Position numbers and translations under genes: made by a program | Source of the DNA: Gordonia sp. SID5947 | GTDB taxonomy: Bacteria; Actinomycetota; Actinomycetes; Mycobacteriales; Mycobacteriaceae | DNA: 64,000 bases | Assembly: GCF_009862785.1 (NCBI RefSeq) | Contig: NZ_WWHU01000001.1 | Span: 2,232,001-2,296,000, forward strand | Reading direction: 5' to 3' | In this document: piece by piece, positions 18,893 to 27,974 of the stretch | Layout of the letters: every line of letters begins with the position of its first letter | How positions within the stretch are numbered: position 1 is the first letter of the stretch | The notes under the pieces: generated by a model | What the model saw: only the letters and a program-made list of their open reading frames with translations | Database searches by the model: none | What the model was told of the DNA's origin: nothing

Positions 18893-19932
18893 TCACTTGT
18901 TCCTCCGGGTGACCACCGCGCGGGCGGCGGCATTGACGACGAACGTCAGCACGAACAGGGCCAGGCCGGCCGAGATGTAGGCGCCGGTCTTCGCCGGTGA
19001 ATCGAACTCGGCGGCGTTGTTCGCGATCTTCGTCGCGAAGGTCTCGCCACTCTCCATCAGGTTGAAGTCGATCGGACCGGCGGTGGAGATGATCAGCAGC
19101 AGCGCCATCGTCTCGCCGAGCGCCCGGCCGAGGCCGAGCATGCCGCCGCTGATGTAACCGGACAACCCGAACGGGAGCACCGCGACGCGCACGACCTCCC
19201 ACTTGGTTGCACCGAGCGCCAGCGCGGCCTCGCGGTGGCCGACCGGCGTCTGCATGAACACCTCACGGGTCACCGCGGTGATGATCGGCAGGATCATGAT
19301 GCCCAGCACGATGCCGGCGGTGAGCATCGTCCCGCCCGTCGACATGTTCGCGATCTGGGACGGCTGCTGGAAGAACGGGAGGAAGCCCAGGTTGTCGACC
19401 AGCCAGTTGTTGACCGGGACCAGCGCGGGCCCGAGGACCAGGATGCCCCACAGGCCGTACACGATGGACGGGATCGCGGCCAGGAGGTCGACGGTGTACG
19501 TGATCGGTCCGACAAAGCGCTTCGGTGCGTACTCCGTGACGAATATCGAGATCCCCAATGCGACAGGCATGGCCAGCAGCAGTGCGATCACCGACACCAC
19601 GACGGTGGCGTAGAAGAGTTGCGGGATACCGAACTTCAGCTCGGAGCCGGTGGTGACCCACTCCCCTGATACGTGAAGAAGTTCGCGGTGTTCTTGGCAA
19701 GCGACGGAATCGCTTGGGCGAGAAGGAAGAGCGCGATCAGCGCGATGACGACGGAGACCAGCACACCCGACCCGACCGAGAGGGTACGGAAAATCTGATC
19801 GCCGAGCCTGCTGTGCTTGGCCGTCGTGAGATCACCGGGTTGCTGCGCCTCGGGTGGGAGGTCCGGTGATGGCGCCGTGCCCAGCGGACCACCCTCGGCG
19901 TGCTCGCCCTGGTTCTGGCTGAGTGAGGTCAT
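18893..19932 (-). CDS. pstC: Phosphate ABC transporter permease PstC (frameshifted)
   Basis: Partner permease of PstA. The N-terminal part (polar region, then a span LVSVVIALIALFLLAQAI) and the C-terminal part (spans plus the coupling loop MQTPVGHREAALALGATKWE) lie in different frames. One G missing in the G4 run (plus-strand C4, 19663-19666) explains the break and restores FFTYQGEWVTTGSELKFG, a normal PstC segment, for about 346 residues. Start at 19932 is favoured by AGAAGGA upstream of MTSLSQNQG; the frame opens 9 codons earlier. Probably a sequence error. Confidence 0.9.
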
Positions 19933-19999
19933 GCGTCCTTCTGGTTCTGCTCTGGTCATCGCGCCACTTCCGAGATCGTGGATCGGCCTAGTGTCTCAA

Positions 20000-20042
20000 C
20001 CGTGGTCGCGGGGCCGCAAACGCTCCGGCCCCGCGACCACGG
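20000..20042 (-). promoter_or_regulatory. Strong stem-loop between pstS and pstC
   Basis: A perfect 17-bp inverted repeat (CCGTGGTCGCGGGGCCG and complement) around a 9-base loop, flanked by further GTCTCA/TGAGAC complementarity. No T-run follows in the transcript direction, so it is more likely an mRNA stabiliser or partial terminator that keeps PstS above the membrane subunits than a full terminator. Confidence 0.75.
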
Positions 20043-20053
20043 TGATGTGAGAC

Positions 20054-21136
20054 TCAGGAGTTCTGACCGCCCGAGCCGCCGCCCAGACTGTCGACAGTGC
20101 CCTGCAGGGTCGCCTTGTAGGCGTCCGGCAGCTGCACGTACCCGATGTCGGCGAGGCCATCCTGACCCGAGTTCAGGATGGTGGTGAACGCATCCTTGAG
20201 GGTCGAGCTGATGTTCTCGTCGGAGTAGCCCGTGGAGCACACGATCTCGTAGGTGGTCAGCAGCAACGGGTAAGCGCCGGCAGTCTTCGACGCGAAGAGT
20301 GCGTCGGTGTCCACCACGAGGTCCTTGCTGCCCGGCTGCTTGAACTTGACCGAGTCGAGGGCCTTGCCGGCCGTCTCGGAGGTCAGCGCGACCGGACCCG
20401 CACCGAAGTCGACCTTGGCGACACCCAGATTGTTCTCGGTCGCGAAGCCCCACTCGACATAGGTGATCGAACCCGGGGTCTTCTTGACGGTGTCGCCGAC
20501 GCCCGTCGACTTGGACGCGGCCGAGCCGCCCTTGCCCTGGAATTCTTTGCTGTGCTCGTACGGCCAGGCCTGGGGCGCCGATGCCTGCAGGAACCGCTGG
20601 AAGTTGTCGGTGGTGCCCGAGCTGTCACTGCGGTGGACCGGCACGATGTTCTCGGCAGGCAGGGTCACGCCGGGATTGAGCGCCGCGATCGCGGGGTCGT
20701 TCCACTTGGTGATCTTCGAGTCGAAGATGCCGGCCAGAACCGTCGAGTTCAGGGTGAGGTTGTCGACACCGTCGACGTTGTAGGCGACGGCCACCGGACC
20801 GGCGACCAGCGGGATGTGCCAGGCGTCGTTGCCGTTGCAACGTTCCTTTGCCGCGGTGACCTCATCGGGCTTGAGCGCCGAATCCGATCCGGCGAAGTCG
20901 ACATCGCCCGCGATGAACTTCTTGATGCCGTCGCCCGAGCCACTGCCCGTGTAATCCATCACGATGTCGCCGTTGTCGGTCAACACATCGCTGAAGTGCT
21001 CCATCGCCTTCTGCTGGGCTGTCGAGCCCTCGCCGCCGATCGTCGTGGTGTCCCCGCCACTACTGCATGCGCTGACCAAGGCGACCATTGCAATGGTCGA
21101 TACCGCTGCCAACGCACCGTTCCGATTGATCTTCAC
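20054..21136 (-). CDS. pstS: Phosphate-binding lipoprotein PstS
   Basis: A 360-residue periplasmic-face phosphate receptor. A signal peptide with lipobox LVSAC places lipidated Cys24 at the mature N-terminus. Phosphate-binding segments include GSGSGDGIKKF, DFAGSDSAL and HRSDSSGTTDNF. First gene of pstSCAB, preceded by a PHO-box-like direct repeat and followed by a strong stem-loop. Confidence 0.95.
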   Translation of the reverse strand: MKINRNGALAAVSTIAMVALVSACSSGGDTTTIGGEGSTAQQKAMEHFSDVLTDNGDIVMDYTGSGSGDGIKKFIAGDVDFAGSDSALKPDEVTAAKERCNGNDAWHIPLVAGPVAVAYNVDGVDNLTLNSTVLAGIFDSKITKWNDPAIAALNPGVTLPAENIVPVHRSDSSGTTDNFQRFLQASAPQAWPYEHSKEFQGKGGSAASKSTGVGDTVKKTPGSITYVEWGFATENNLGVAKVDFGAGPVALTSETAGKALDSVKFKQPGSKDLVVDTDALFASKTAGAYPLLLTTYEIVCSTGYSDENISSTLKDAFTTILNSGQDGLADIGYVQLPDAYKATLQGTVDSLGGGSGGQNS

Positions 21137-21223
21137 CGCTACTCGTGCCTTTCGATCGAATGACTCCGTTATCCCGGAGTGTCCGAATTGACGCTAGGCG
21201 GGGCTGGTGGACTGATCACCGAC

Positions 21224-21245
21224 ACCAGATGAACGCAGGGTGAAT
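21224..21245 (-). promoter_or_regulatory. PHO-box-like direct repeat upstream of pstS
   Basis: Read on the minus strand: ATTCACCCTGC then GTTCATCTGGT, two 11-base units. They resemble the actinobacterial PHO-box unit G(G/T)TCAYYYR(G/C)G bound by PhoP/RegX3-type regulators. The site lies about 90 bp before the pstS start, a normal position for phosphate-starvation activation. Confidence 0.55.
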
Positions 21246-21358
21246 TGGCCGGACCGTGGTCCGATACGGCCATATCGCCCGCGCGAGGCAAGACCGGTAG
21301 GGTCGGCGGGTGACCCGGAGTGCCGGACATCAGACCGACTGCGTGGGGAGCGACGTCC

Positions 21359-22230
21359 GTGACGAACGAGTACAAACATCTCGACCTGCACGGTGACCGA
21401 GTCGCATTTCGTGATGTCGGCGCCGGCGACACGTTACTGCTCATCCACGGCATGGCAGGCAGCTCGGCCACCTGGGATGCGGTGATCCCCGCACTGTCCC
21501 GGCGGTATCGCGTCATCGCCCCGGATCTTCCCGGACACGGTCGGTCGGACAAGCCACGCGGTGACTATTCGTTGGGCGCGTTCGCGGCGTTCTTGCGTGA
21601 TCTGCTCGACGAGCTCGGGATCCACACGGTGACGGTCATCGGCCAGTCCCTCGGCGGCGGGTGGCGATGCAGTTCACCTATCAGCACCCCGACTACTGCG
21701 AGCGCCTCGTGTTGATCGGCAGCGGCGGGCTGGGTCCCGACGTCAACTGGATGCTGAGAATGCTGGCTGCCCCCGGCGCCGAACTCATCCTCCCGGTGAT
21801 CGCGCCGAAACCCGTTCTGCGGGTGGGCGAGACCGTACGCTCCTGGGCCGCCTCGGCAGGCATCCGTTCACCGCGAGCCGATCAGACGTGGCGCGCTTAC
21901 GCCTCGTTGTCGGATGCCGCGACGCGTCGGGCCTTCCTGCGAACGCTGCGTGCGGTCGTCGATCACCGCGGCCAGGCCGTCAGCGCGCTGAACCGCCTGT
22001 ACCTCAACGCCGAGTTGCCGACGCAGCTGATCTGGGGCGACAAGGACAACATCATCCCGGTGGCACACGGAATCGCGGCGCACGAGGCCATCCCGGGGAG
22101 CCGACTCGAAATCCTCCCGGGCGTCGGGCACTATCCGCACGCCGAGGCGCCCGATGAGGTCGTGCGAATCCTGGACGACTTCCTCACCGACACACCGGCA
22201 CGGACGCGGAAGTACGGTATCGGCAGTTGA
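21359..22230 (+). CDS. Alpha/beta hydrolase (frameshifted)
   Basis: An alpha/beta-hydrolase-fold enzyme, about 290 residues. The oxyanion segment is LLLIHGMAGSSATWD, then DLPGHGRSDKP, the nucleophile elbow GQSLGG, the acid region LIWGDKDNIIP and the catalytic His in GVGHYPHAEAPDEV. The frame breaks right after the elbow at the G-run 21659-21661; one added G gives GQSLGGGVAMQFTYQHP. GTG at 21359 with GGGGAG upstream is preferred; an ATG at 21320 is in frame. Substrate unknown; it lies convergent with mshD and divergent from pstS. Confidence 0.8.
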
Positions 22231-22249
22231 CGCCGCGGGATCGTGGACG

Positions 22250-23170
22250 TCACCCGTAGGCGACGTCGATCGCGTACCTCGTGAAGCCGAGCCGCTCGTA
22301 TGTGTGCAGTGCGGCAGCGTTGTCGCCCTCCACATAGAGCTCCACCTCGCCGATACCGAGAGCGGCGAGATGATGCAGTCCCGCCAGGGTCAGCAGCCGA
22401 CCGAGGCCGCGCCCCTGGGCTGCGGGATCGACCCCGACGATGTAGACCTCCCCCAGGCTCGGGTCATGCACCTTGGTCCAATGGAAGCCGAGCAACCGGT
22501 CCGGGTCCCCCGCGTCGGATGCGAGGAACAGCCCCTTCGCGTCGAACCAATCGCTGCGGACCCGCTCGGTGATCTGCGCCTGCGTCCATCCCCCCTGTTC
22601 GGGATGCCAGTCGAACGCGGCATTGTTGACCCGCAGGATCTCCGCGTCGTCGGCGGCGCCCGCGTAGGTGCGCAACACGGTCTGGTCGTCGATCTCGAGC
22701 GGCGGGAGTGCGTCGCCGGCCGGCGGGAGCGGTCGCCGGAGTTGCATCAATTCGCGTCGACGCGCGAGACCTATACTCGCCGCGAGCGCCACCGCACCCG
22801 GGAGGTCGCCGTGTGCCCAGACCCGCGGCGCCGGATCGGCGGTGATCTCGCGTGCCACGTCGAAAGCCGCGGCGAGCAGCGAGCGGCCGTACCCCTGCCG
22901 ACGGCGGGTCGGATCGACCACCGCCTCGATCATCGCCGGCTCGCCCGACCGTCCGGCGATCACGTTGGCATAACCCGCGGTCGAGACCAGGTGACGGACA
23001 CCCTGTTCCGATCCTGACTCGATGGCCGTCACCGACTGTTCGGAAAGCGGGGCGACACCGTCGGCGTCGGTCGCGGACCTCACCAGCCCGCGCGCGAAGT
23101 CGGCGGTCTCGGGCGTCAGCCGGTCGACGACCGTGGGCTCGGCGCCGTCAGTTCCCGTTTGTGGTGGCAC
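22250..23170 (-). CDS. mshD: Mycothiol synthase
   Basis: The last mycothiol step: acetyl-CoA-dependent N-acetylation of Cys-GlcN-Ins. Two tandem GNAT domains are visible. The N-terminal one has [15 protein letters not shown]. The C-terminal one has [27 protein letters not shown] and [16 protein letters not shown], which are characteristic of MshD. The start is uncertain: GTG at 23170 fits the homologous N-terminus best, while ATGs at 23203 and 23209 also exist. All overlap the 3' end of the upstream regulator gene, so the pair is probably co-transcribed. Confidence 0.92.
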   Translation of the reverse strand: MPPQTGTDGAEPTVVDRLTPETADFARGLVRSATDADGVAPLSEQSVTAIESGSEQGVRHLVSTAGYANVIAGRSGEPAMIEAVVDPTRRRQGYGRSLLAAAFDVAREITADPAPRVWAHGDLPGAVALAASIGLARRRELMQLRRPLPPAGDALPPLEIDDQTVLRTYAGAADDAEILRVNNAAFDWHPEQGGWTQAQITERVRSDWFDAKGLFLASDAGDPDRLLGFHWTKVHDPSLGEVYIVGVDPAAQGRGLGRLLTLAGLHHLAALGIGEVELYVEGDNAAALHTYERLGFTRYAIDVAYG

Positions 23171-23942
23171 TGAACTCCTCGTCGAGCGGTCCGTCGAAGT
23201 CATCGGCATCGAATCCGTCTGCCCCGTCGGGCATCACGTCGACCGAGGTGTCGGGTTCGGCCGACCCCCTACCGCGGTTCGGGCGGACCGCTTTGTACCC
23301 GACATTGCGTACCGTACCGATCAGGGATTCGTGTTCGCTGCCCAGCTTTGCGCGGAGGCGGCGGACGTGGACGTCGACAGTACGGGTACCGCCGAAGAAG
23401 TCATATCCCCAGACCTCCTGCAGGAGTTGAGCTCTGGTGAAAACGCGACCGGCATTCTGGGCCAGGTACTTGAGGAGTTCGAACTCCTTGTAGGTCAGAT
23501 CCAGTGGGCGGCCGCGCAGCCGGGCCGTGTAGGTGCCCTCGTCGATGATCAGCTCGCCGAGGGTGACCTTGCCACTCGCCTCCTCGGTCGTCATACCGCG
23601 AGTACGCACCACCAGCAACCGCAGACGGGCGTCGAGTTCGGCAGGTCCGGTGCCGGGCAACAGGAATTCGTCGAGCCCCCAGTCGGCATTCACCGCGACG
23701 AGCCCGCCCTCGGTGAGCACCGCCGCCACCGGCGCGGCCGACCCGGTGCTGCCGAGCAACCGGCAGAGTCCGCGGGCCGCAGCGAGATCCGTGCGGGCGT
23801 CGACGATCGCGACGTCGGCGTTGCCCGCCTCCATCAGAGAGGAGACCTCGGTCGGCGCCACGCGCACGGTGTGTGCGAGAAGCGACAGGGACGGCAGTAC
23901 TGCCTCTGGATTCGGATCGGCTGTCAACAATAAGAGATCCAT
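23148..23942 (-). CDS. OmpR/GlnR-type winged-helix response regulator (orphan)
   Basis: A 264-residue transcription factor. The N-terminal receiver-like domain is degenerate, keeping one Asp in [10 protein letters not shown] but without a clear acidic pocket. The C-terminal winged helix is complete ([31 protein letters not shown] through [13 protein letters not shown] and TVRNVGYK). It matches by position the GlnR-like Rv0818, an atypical regulator with no cognate kinase; none is adjacent here either. Start at 23942 is backed by GGAG upstream; the acidic tail after residue 230 is not conserved. Confidence 0.85.
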   Translation of the reverse strand: MDLLLLTADPNPEAVLPSLSLLAHTVRVAPTEVSSLMEAGNADVAIVDARTDLAAARGLCRLLGSTGSAAPVAAVLTEGGLVAVNADWGLDEFLLPGTGPAELDARLRLLVVRTRGMTTEEASGKVTLGELIIDEGTYTARLRGRPLDLTYKEFELLKYLAQNAGRVFTRAQLLQEVWGYDFFGGTRTVDVHVRRLRAKLGSEHESLIGTVRNVGYKAVRPNRGRGSAEPDTSVDVMPDGADGFDADDFDGPLDEEFSATTNGN

Positions 23943-24086
23943 GAGCACTCCGATCTCGTCGTTCCCCGACCCGTGGACACCCGTTCCCGACCCCACGTGC
24001 GGACCGGTCCGGCACTGCTCACGCGGCCGACGGTTTGTTTACGCCGCCTTACCAACGTGTGCGCGATAGGTGACAGAATAGCGCCA

Positions 24087-25006
24087 ATGTCGCGTTCCGC
24101 TGTTAACAAGGCGTCCGGGGGAGGCCGACAGCATGAATCCCGGCGCCGCCACGAACACCGGTACCGGGGGCGCCGGATTCTGGGTGTCGGCATCGTCGGG
24201 GTGGTCGTCGTCGCGCTCGTGTTGCTCCTGACCGACACCGTCGCGGCCATGCGTACCGAACACGATTTCTCCCGTGCTTTGGTCACGTCACCTCGTCTCA
24301 CCTATGAGCCCGAGGTCACCATCAGCGGTTTTCCGTTCCTGGCCGACGCGCGCACAGGAGACTTCGCCGGCGCGGTGATCACTGCCCGCGGCGTCCCGGT
24401 CGACTGCGCTTCGCCGGCCGGCTGTCGTGCCGAACTCGGCGCGACCTTGGGCTCGTGGTCGGCTCCGAACGGCTTCGACATCGAGTCGGGTGACTTATTG
24501 CACACTTCCTCGATGGAGGCCTACACCCGGCTGGATTCGGTGAACCTCGGACGCATGCTCGGCATCCTCGACCTGACCGTCAACACCCCGGCCCCGGAGG
24601 ACAAAGCCGGGGCGGCGGCCCGGGTGACGGTCTGCTCACCAGGACGTCGGGGGTGTTGCTGACCGGAACCGTCCCCCTGCCCCCGATCGCCACCGACACC
24701 CGGATACCGCCGTCGGCGTCGGCGTATCCGGGCCCGAAGGTGAAGGTCAGCGTCGTCGTGGATCTCTCCGTCGTCAACGGACGCCTGCGCATCTCTGCGA
24801 CGGACTTCTATCGAGGGCCCGAGGAGCACGTCGACGCCGAGATCGCCGACGAGCTCCGCGGGTATGTCCTCTCCCGGTTCACCGCGACGCTCCCACCCAT
24901 GCCGCTCCCCTGGCAGACGACGGCCACCGAGGCCCACAGTGAGGGCAGCGACGTTCTCCTGGCCGGTGAGCGAGGGCCTGCCGATCTCGTCCCGCGCGAT
25001 TTCTGA
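24087..25006 (+). CDS. lmeA: LmeA-like envelope lipid-binding protein (DUF2993), frameshifted
   Basis: Homologue by sequence and position of LmeA (Rv0817c), a cell-envelope phospholipid-binding protein needed for mannan elongation in mycobacteria. A short Arg-rich cytoplasmic tail precedes a membrane anchor (ILGVGIVGVVVVALVLLLT). The DUF2993 body follows, with TISGFPFLADARTGDF and a C-terminal FYRGPEEHVDAEIADELRG. The frame breaks in the GGGG run near 24609-24612; adding one G gives AGGGGPGDGLLTRTSG and about 306 residues. Likely a sequence error. Confidence 0.78.
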
Positions 25007-25038
25007 CCCACGCCCACATCGCCTACCGGGCACCCGGA

Positions 25039-25143
25039 CTCGCCGCACGATCGGCGAAGCTGTGCGCCCGGTCGACGAGTTTGTGTGCCCGGTCGACGAA
25101 GACTTGCGCACGATCGACGAGTTCGTGGGTCCGCTCGGCGACG
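25039..25143 (+). repeat. Degenerate 21-bp tandem repeat, about five units
   Basis: Units begin at 25039, 25060, 25081, 25102 and 25123, each ending in a (G)TCGACGA-like motif preceded by CCCGGT or CACGAT. The 21-bp period suggests a heptad-coding remnant (VRPVDEF, VCPVDED, LRTIDEF) but no start or complete gene is seen. Lies between lmeA and the sulfur leader peptide. Confidence 0.6.
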
Positions 25144-25180
25144 ATGCGGGAGGGGTTTGAGGACGCCGCTGACTGCTGTG

Positions 25181-25193
25181 TACCCTCGTTGGC
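25181..25193 (+). promoter_or_regulatory. -10 element of a leaderless transcript
   Basis: TACCCT (25181-25186, TANNNT type) ends seven bases before the ATG of the leader peptide. This is the spacing seen at leaderless actinobacterial transcripts whose first nucleotide is the A of the start codon. No Shine-Dalgarno is present. Confidence 0.65.
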
Positions 25194-25274
25194 ATGCAAC
25201 TGCGCCGTGAGTTCATGCTCACTCGCCGTCGTGCGATCGACTTCTGTCGCGTCGCCGATTGTTGCTGTCGTTAG
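25194..25274 (+). CDS. Poly-cysteine leader peptide (attenuator uORF)
   Basis: A 26-residue peptide, MQLRREFMLTRRRAIDFCRV followed by ADCCCR and TAG, containing three consecutive Cys codons just before the stop. Poly-Cys leaderless small ORFs ahead of sulfur-metabolism operons are known in mycobacteria as cysteine-responsive attenuators. Scarcity of Cys-tRNA stalls the ribosome and allows downstream expression. Here it precedes a thiosulfate sulfurtransferase and a DUF1416 gene by 200 bp, exactly such a target. The sequence and promoter spacing are observed; the regulation is inferred from the known cases. Confidence 0.82.
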   Translation: MQLRREFMLTRRRAIDFCRVADCCCR

Positions 25275-25474
25275 TCTCCCGAACGCGGCGCTGTCGGCGC
25301 GTTCATCTGACGATGGTGGCCGGTGCGGTTCTTTGCATCTCTGACCTCTCGCGTCTCATCCGGACATCACTCGGGTGACCGAACCAATCCGCGACGAATC
25401 TCCCGGTCGGCATCATCGGCGTTCCACATCTCTCTCCACCAAAATGTCCACATGTATCTGGGAAGGACCCCACC

Positions 25475-26314
25475 ATGGCACGTTCCGACGTCCTGGTCAG
25501 CGCCGATTGGGCTGAGCAGAACCTCAACACCGACGGAATCGTCTTCGTCGAGGTCGACGAGGACACCTCCGCCTACGACGGCGGCCACATCGCCGGCGCC
25601 GTGAAGGTCGACTGGAAGACCGACCTGCAGGATCCGGTCCGCCGCGACTTCGTCGACGCCGAGCAGTTCTCCAAGCTGCTGAGCGAGCGGGGCATCGCCA
25701 ACGACGACACCGTCGTCCTCTACGGCGGCAACAACAACTGGTTCGCCGCCTACGCCTACTGGTACTTCAAGCTGTACGGCCACAACGACGTCAAGCTCCT
25801 CGACGGCGGCCGCAAGAAGTGGGAGCTCGACGGCCGCCCGCTGTCGACCGACGCGGTGAGCCGTCCGGCCACCACCTACAAGGCCGCCGAGCCGGATCTG
25901 ACCATCCGCGCGTTCCGTGACGAGACCGTCGCGGCCATCGGCAACAAGAACCTCGTCGACGTGCGCAGCCCAGACGAGTTCTCCGGCAAGATCCTCGCAC
26001 CGGCTCACCTCCCCCAGGAGCAGAGCCAGCGTCCCGGCCACATCCCCGGCGCCATCAACGTGCCGTGGAGCAAGGCCGCAAACGAGGACGGCACGTTCAA
26101 GAGCGACGAGGACCTCGCCGAGCTGTACTCCGAAGCCGGTCTGGACGGCGAGAAGGAGACCATCGCCTACTGCCGCATCGGCGAGCGTTCGAGCCACACC
26201 TGGTTCGTGCTGAAGGAACTCCTCGGCCACCAGAACGTGAAGAACTACGACGGCAGCTGGACCGAATACGGCTCGCTGGTCGGCGTGCCCGTCGAGCTCG
26301 GAGAAGGAAAGTAA
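25475..26314 (+). CDS. cysA: Thiosulfate sulfurtransferase (two rhodanese domains)
   Basis: A 279-residue rhodanese, transferring sulfane sulfur from thiosulfate to a thiophilic acceptor. The N-terminal domain is inactive (no Cys in VLYGGNNNWFAAYA). The C-terminal domain carries persulfide Cys233 in AYCRIGERSSHTW. It matches mycobacterial CysA2/CysA3. The operon partner DUF1416 gene starts two bases after its stop, and the leader peptide upstream suggests cysteine-responsive attenuation. CysA2 in mycobacteria should not be confused with the sulfate-transport ATPase CysA. Confidence 0.93.
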   Translation: MARSDVLVSADWAEQNLNTDGIVFVEVDEDTSAYDGGHIAGAVKVDWKTDLQDPVRRDFVDAEQFSKLLSERGIANDDTVVLYGGNNNWFAAYAYWYFKLYGHNDVKLLDGGRKKWELDGRPLSTDAVSRPATTYKAAEPDLTIRAFRDETVAAIGNKNLVDVRSPDEFSGKILAPAHLPQEQSQRPGHIPGAINVPWSKAANEDGTFKSDEDLAELYSEAGLDGEKETIAYCRIGERSSHTWFVLKELLGHQNVKNYDGSWTEYGSLVGVPVELGEGK

Positions 26315-26316
26315 TC

Positions 26317-26622
26317 ATGTGTGCTGCACCCAAGCAAGGGCAGAAGCTGCCCGCCGGCGTCGACGTCGAGAAGGAGACCGTCCTCACCGGGCAGGTCAAC
26401 GACTCCGAGGGCACGCCGGTGGCCGGCGCGTTCGTCCGGCTGCTCGACTCGACCGGTGAGTTCACCGCCGAGGTCGTCGCCAGCCCGACCGGCGATTTCC
26501 GCTTCTTCGCCGCTCCCGGCACGTGGACGCTGCGCGCGCTGTCCTCGGTCGGCAACGGCGACGTGACGATCTCGCCGGAGGGCCCCGGCGTCCACGAGCA
26601 CGACATCGTGGTCAAGAAGTAG
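26317..26622 (+). CDS. DUF1416 protein (SseC-like)
   Basis: A 101-residue protein with the conserved MCAAPKQGQKLPAGVDVEKE start and a transthyretin-like beta-sandwich pattern (LTGQVNDSEGTPVAGAFVRL, GDFRFFAAPGTWTLRAL). Known in mycobacteria as SseC, always next to the CysA2-type sulfurtransferase, so a role in sulfur transfer is likely though the reaction is unknown. GGAGAAGGAAAG at the end of the upstream gene is its ribosome-binding site. Cys2 is conserved in family members I recall. Confidence 0.9.
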   Translation: MCAAPKQGQKLPAGVDVEKETVLTGQVNDSEGTPVAGAFVRLLDSTGEFTAEVVASPTGDFRFFAAPGTWTLRALSSVGNGDVTISPEGPGVHEHDIVVKK

Positions 26623-26636
26623 TTCGTTCCACACGA

Positions 26637-26673
26637 CCGAAGGCCCCTGGGGTTCGTCCCCGGGGGCCTTCGT
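26637..26673 (+). terminator. Stem-loop terminator after the sulfurtransferase operon
   Basis: GAAGGCCCCTGGGG pairs with CCCCGGGGGCCTTC around a short loop (one mismatch). GC-rich with no T-run, as is common for actinobacterial terminators; it may serve the convergent SRPBCC gene too. Confidence 0.75.
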
Positions 26674-26694
26674 CGTCGACGTGGTGGCCGTCCG

Positions 26695-27144
26695 TCAGCC
26701 ATTCTCCGCGATGCCGGCGAGCCGGTCGATCGACGACCGCAACCGGTCGGGCGTTGTCGCCCGCGCCCGCGCAAGACGGGAGGGATCGTGCAGATCCGTC
26801 CAGTCGTAGGTGTGGGTCACCAGCGTCGAGGTGTCACCGTCTGGCTCGAGTTCCCACCGCCACAGGTGGCCGACGGGTTCGGCACCCTCTTCGGCGGGCT
26901 TCCAGGCGATCAGACGGCCTTCCTCGAATTCGACGACATGGTTCTCCCGTACCGCTCCGTTCGTGAGGGTCATCGCGAACACCTCGCCGACCGCGGTCAC
27001 GCGCCCACCCGGCGCCGCGTCGGACAGGTTGTCATTGCCGTCCCACTCGGGCTGCCGAGCCGGGTCGGCGATCAGCTCGAAGATGCGTGCGGCCGGGGCG
27101 ACGATCCGCCGGCTCGCCGTCGAGATGCGCTGTTCATCGCTCAT
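26695..27144 (-). CDS. SRPBCC-family (START-fold) protein
   Basis: A 149-residue single-domain protein of the polyketide cyclase/SRPBCC type: [23 protein letters not shown] at the start, a [22 protein letters not shown] strand pair and a C-terminal helix [15 protein letters not shown]. These proteins bind hydrophobic ligands; function here unknown. Start at 27144 (MSDEQRIS) is preferred over the longer open frame, which adds 67 low-complexity residues. Confidence 0.82.
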   Translation of the reverse strand: MSDEQRISTASRRIVAPAARIFELIADPARQPEWDGNDNLSDAAPGGRVTAVGEVFAMTLTNGAVRENHVVEFEEGRLIAWKPAEEGAEPVGHLWRWELEPDGDTSTLVTHTYDWTDLHDPSRLARARATTPDRLRSSIDRLAGIAENG

Positions 27145-27216
27145 GCCTCCATCCAAGCACCGCCGCACACGAACCTCGGGTCGATGGCCGCCGAACTCGC
27201 GCGCTAAACTCTGCGC

Positions 27217-27315
27217 GTGGTCATTTTCTTCGAGATCCTGCTGATTCTGGCGTCGATCCTGATCGCCTGGTTCGGTGTCTACGTCCTCTACCGTCTGATC
27301 AACGACGAGTCGTGA
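27217..27315 (+). CDS. 32-residue membrane peptide, leaderless
   Basis: GTG start; about 25 hydrophobic residues in one span ([20 protein letters not shown]), then [17 protein letters not shown] (27205-27210) ends six bases before the GTG, the spacing of a leaderless promoter, and no Shine-Dalgarno is seen. Its TGA overlaps the GTG of the next gene, so the two form one coupled unit. No function is known to me. The codon pattern, promoter and coupling support a real gene despite its size. Confidence 0.65.
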   Translation: MVIFFEILLILASILIAWFGVYVLYRLINDES

Positions 27316-27962
27316 CCCGACCTGCGGATCAACCGGACGGCGCACCGCGCCGGTCCGGCGACGACGCGATCAACCAGGCCGCCGAGCGTGCCCGCGAGAC
27401 CGCGGACCGCAACCTTCCCGAGTGGGGCGAGCTGCCGCTCCAGCACGACACCGCCAATCTGCGCCTGGGCGCAGATCTGCATTCCGGCCTGCTGGCGCTC
27501 TTACCGATGGTCGGGGTCTGGCAAGGCGAGGGCGAGGGCAACGATCCTGACACCGGCGAGGACTACCACTTCGCCCAGCAGATCATCGTCAGTCATGACG
27601 GCCAGAACTTTCTCAACTGGCAGGCCCGCTCGTGGGTGATCGACGACGATGCACGTTTCGTCGGTCCCGATCTGCGTGAGACCGGGTTCTGGCGGATCGG
27701 CGACGACGACACGATCGAACTGCTGCTGGCTCATGCGGAGGGATCGATCGAGCTGTTCTATGGTCAGCCCCTGAACCAGACGTCGTGGGAACTCGCCACC
27801 GACGTGGTCATCAGAGCAGATTCCGGGCGTCGCACCGGCGGCGCAAAACGGCTGTACGGGCTCGTCGAGGACGGCGACCTCGCTTACGTCGAAGAACGCG
27901 TCGACGCCGATGGCGACCTCATCCCACGTATGTCGGCCAAGCTCCGCCGCTACGTAGGCTGA
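27312..27962 (+). CDS. Nitrobindin/FABP-like beta-barrel protein
   Basis: A 216-residue protein matching by position Rv0813c, a fatty-acid-binding-protein-like member of the nitrobindin (THAP4-like) family. The GxWxGxGxG signature is GVWQGEGEG. The barrel ends with [21 protein letters not shown], where heme-binding nitrobindins carry an axial His; here that region has Arg-Met-Ser, so heme binding is doubtful. A lipid-binding role is inferred. GTG at 27312 overlaps the preceding stop. Confidence 0.85.
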   Translation: MTRPADQPDGAPRRSGDDAINQAAERARETADRNLPEWGELPLQHDTANLRLGADLHSGLLALLPMVGVWQGEGEGNDPDTGEDYHFAQQIIVSHDGQNFLNWQARSWVIDDDARFVGPDLRETGFWRIGDDDTIELLLAHAEGSIELFYGQPLNQTSWELATDVVIRADSGRRTGGAKRLYGLVEDGDLAYVEERVDADGDLIPRMSAKLRRYVG

Positions 27963-27974
27963 CGGCGCCGGTTC

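Noticed and set aside
27087..27311. Longer start for the nitrobindin-like protein
   Set aside because: The extra 75 codons overlap the SRPBCC gene and the small membrane peptide and look non-coding; GTG at 27312 is coupled to the peptide stop.
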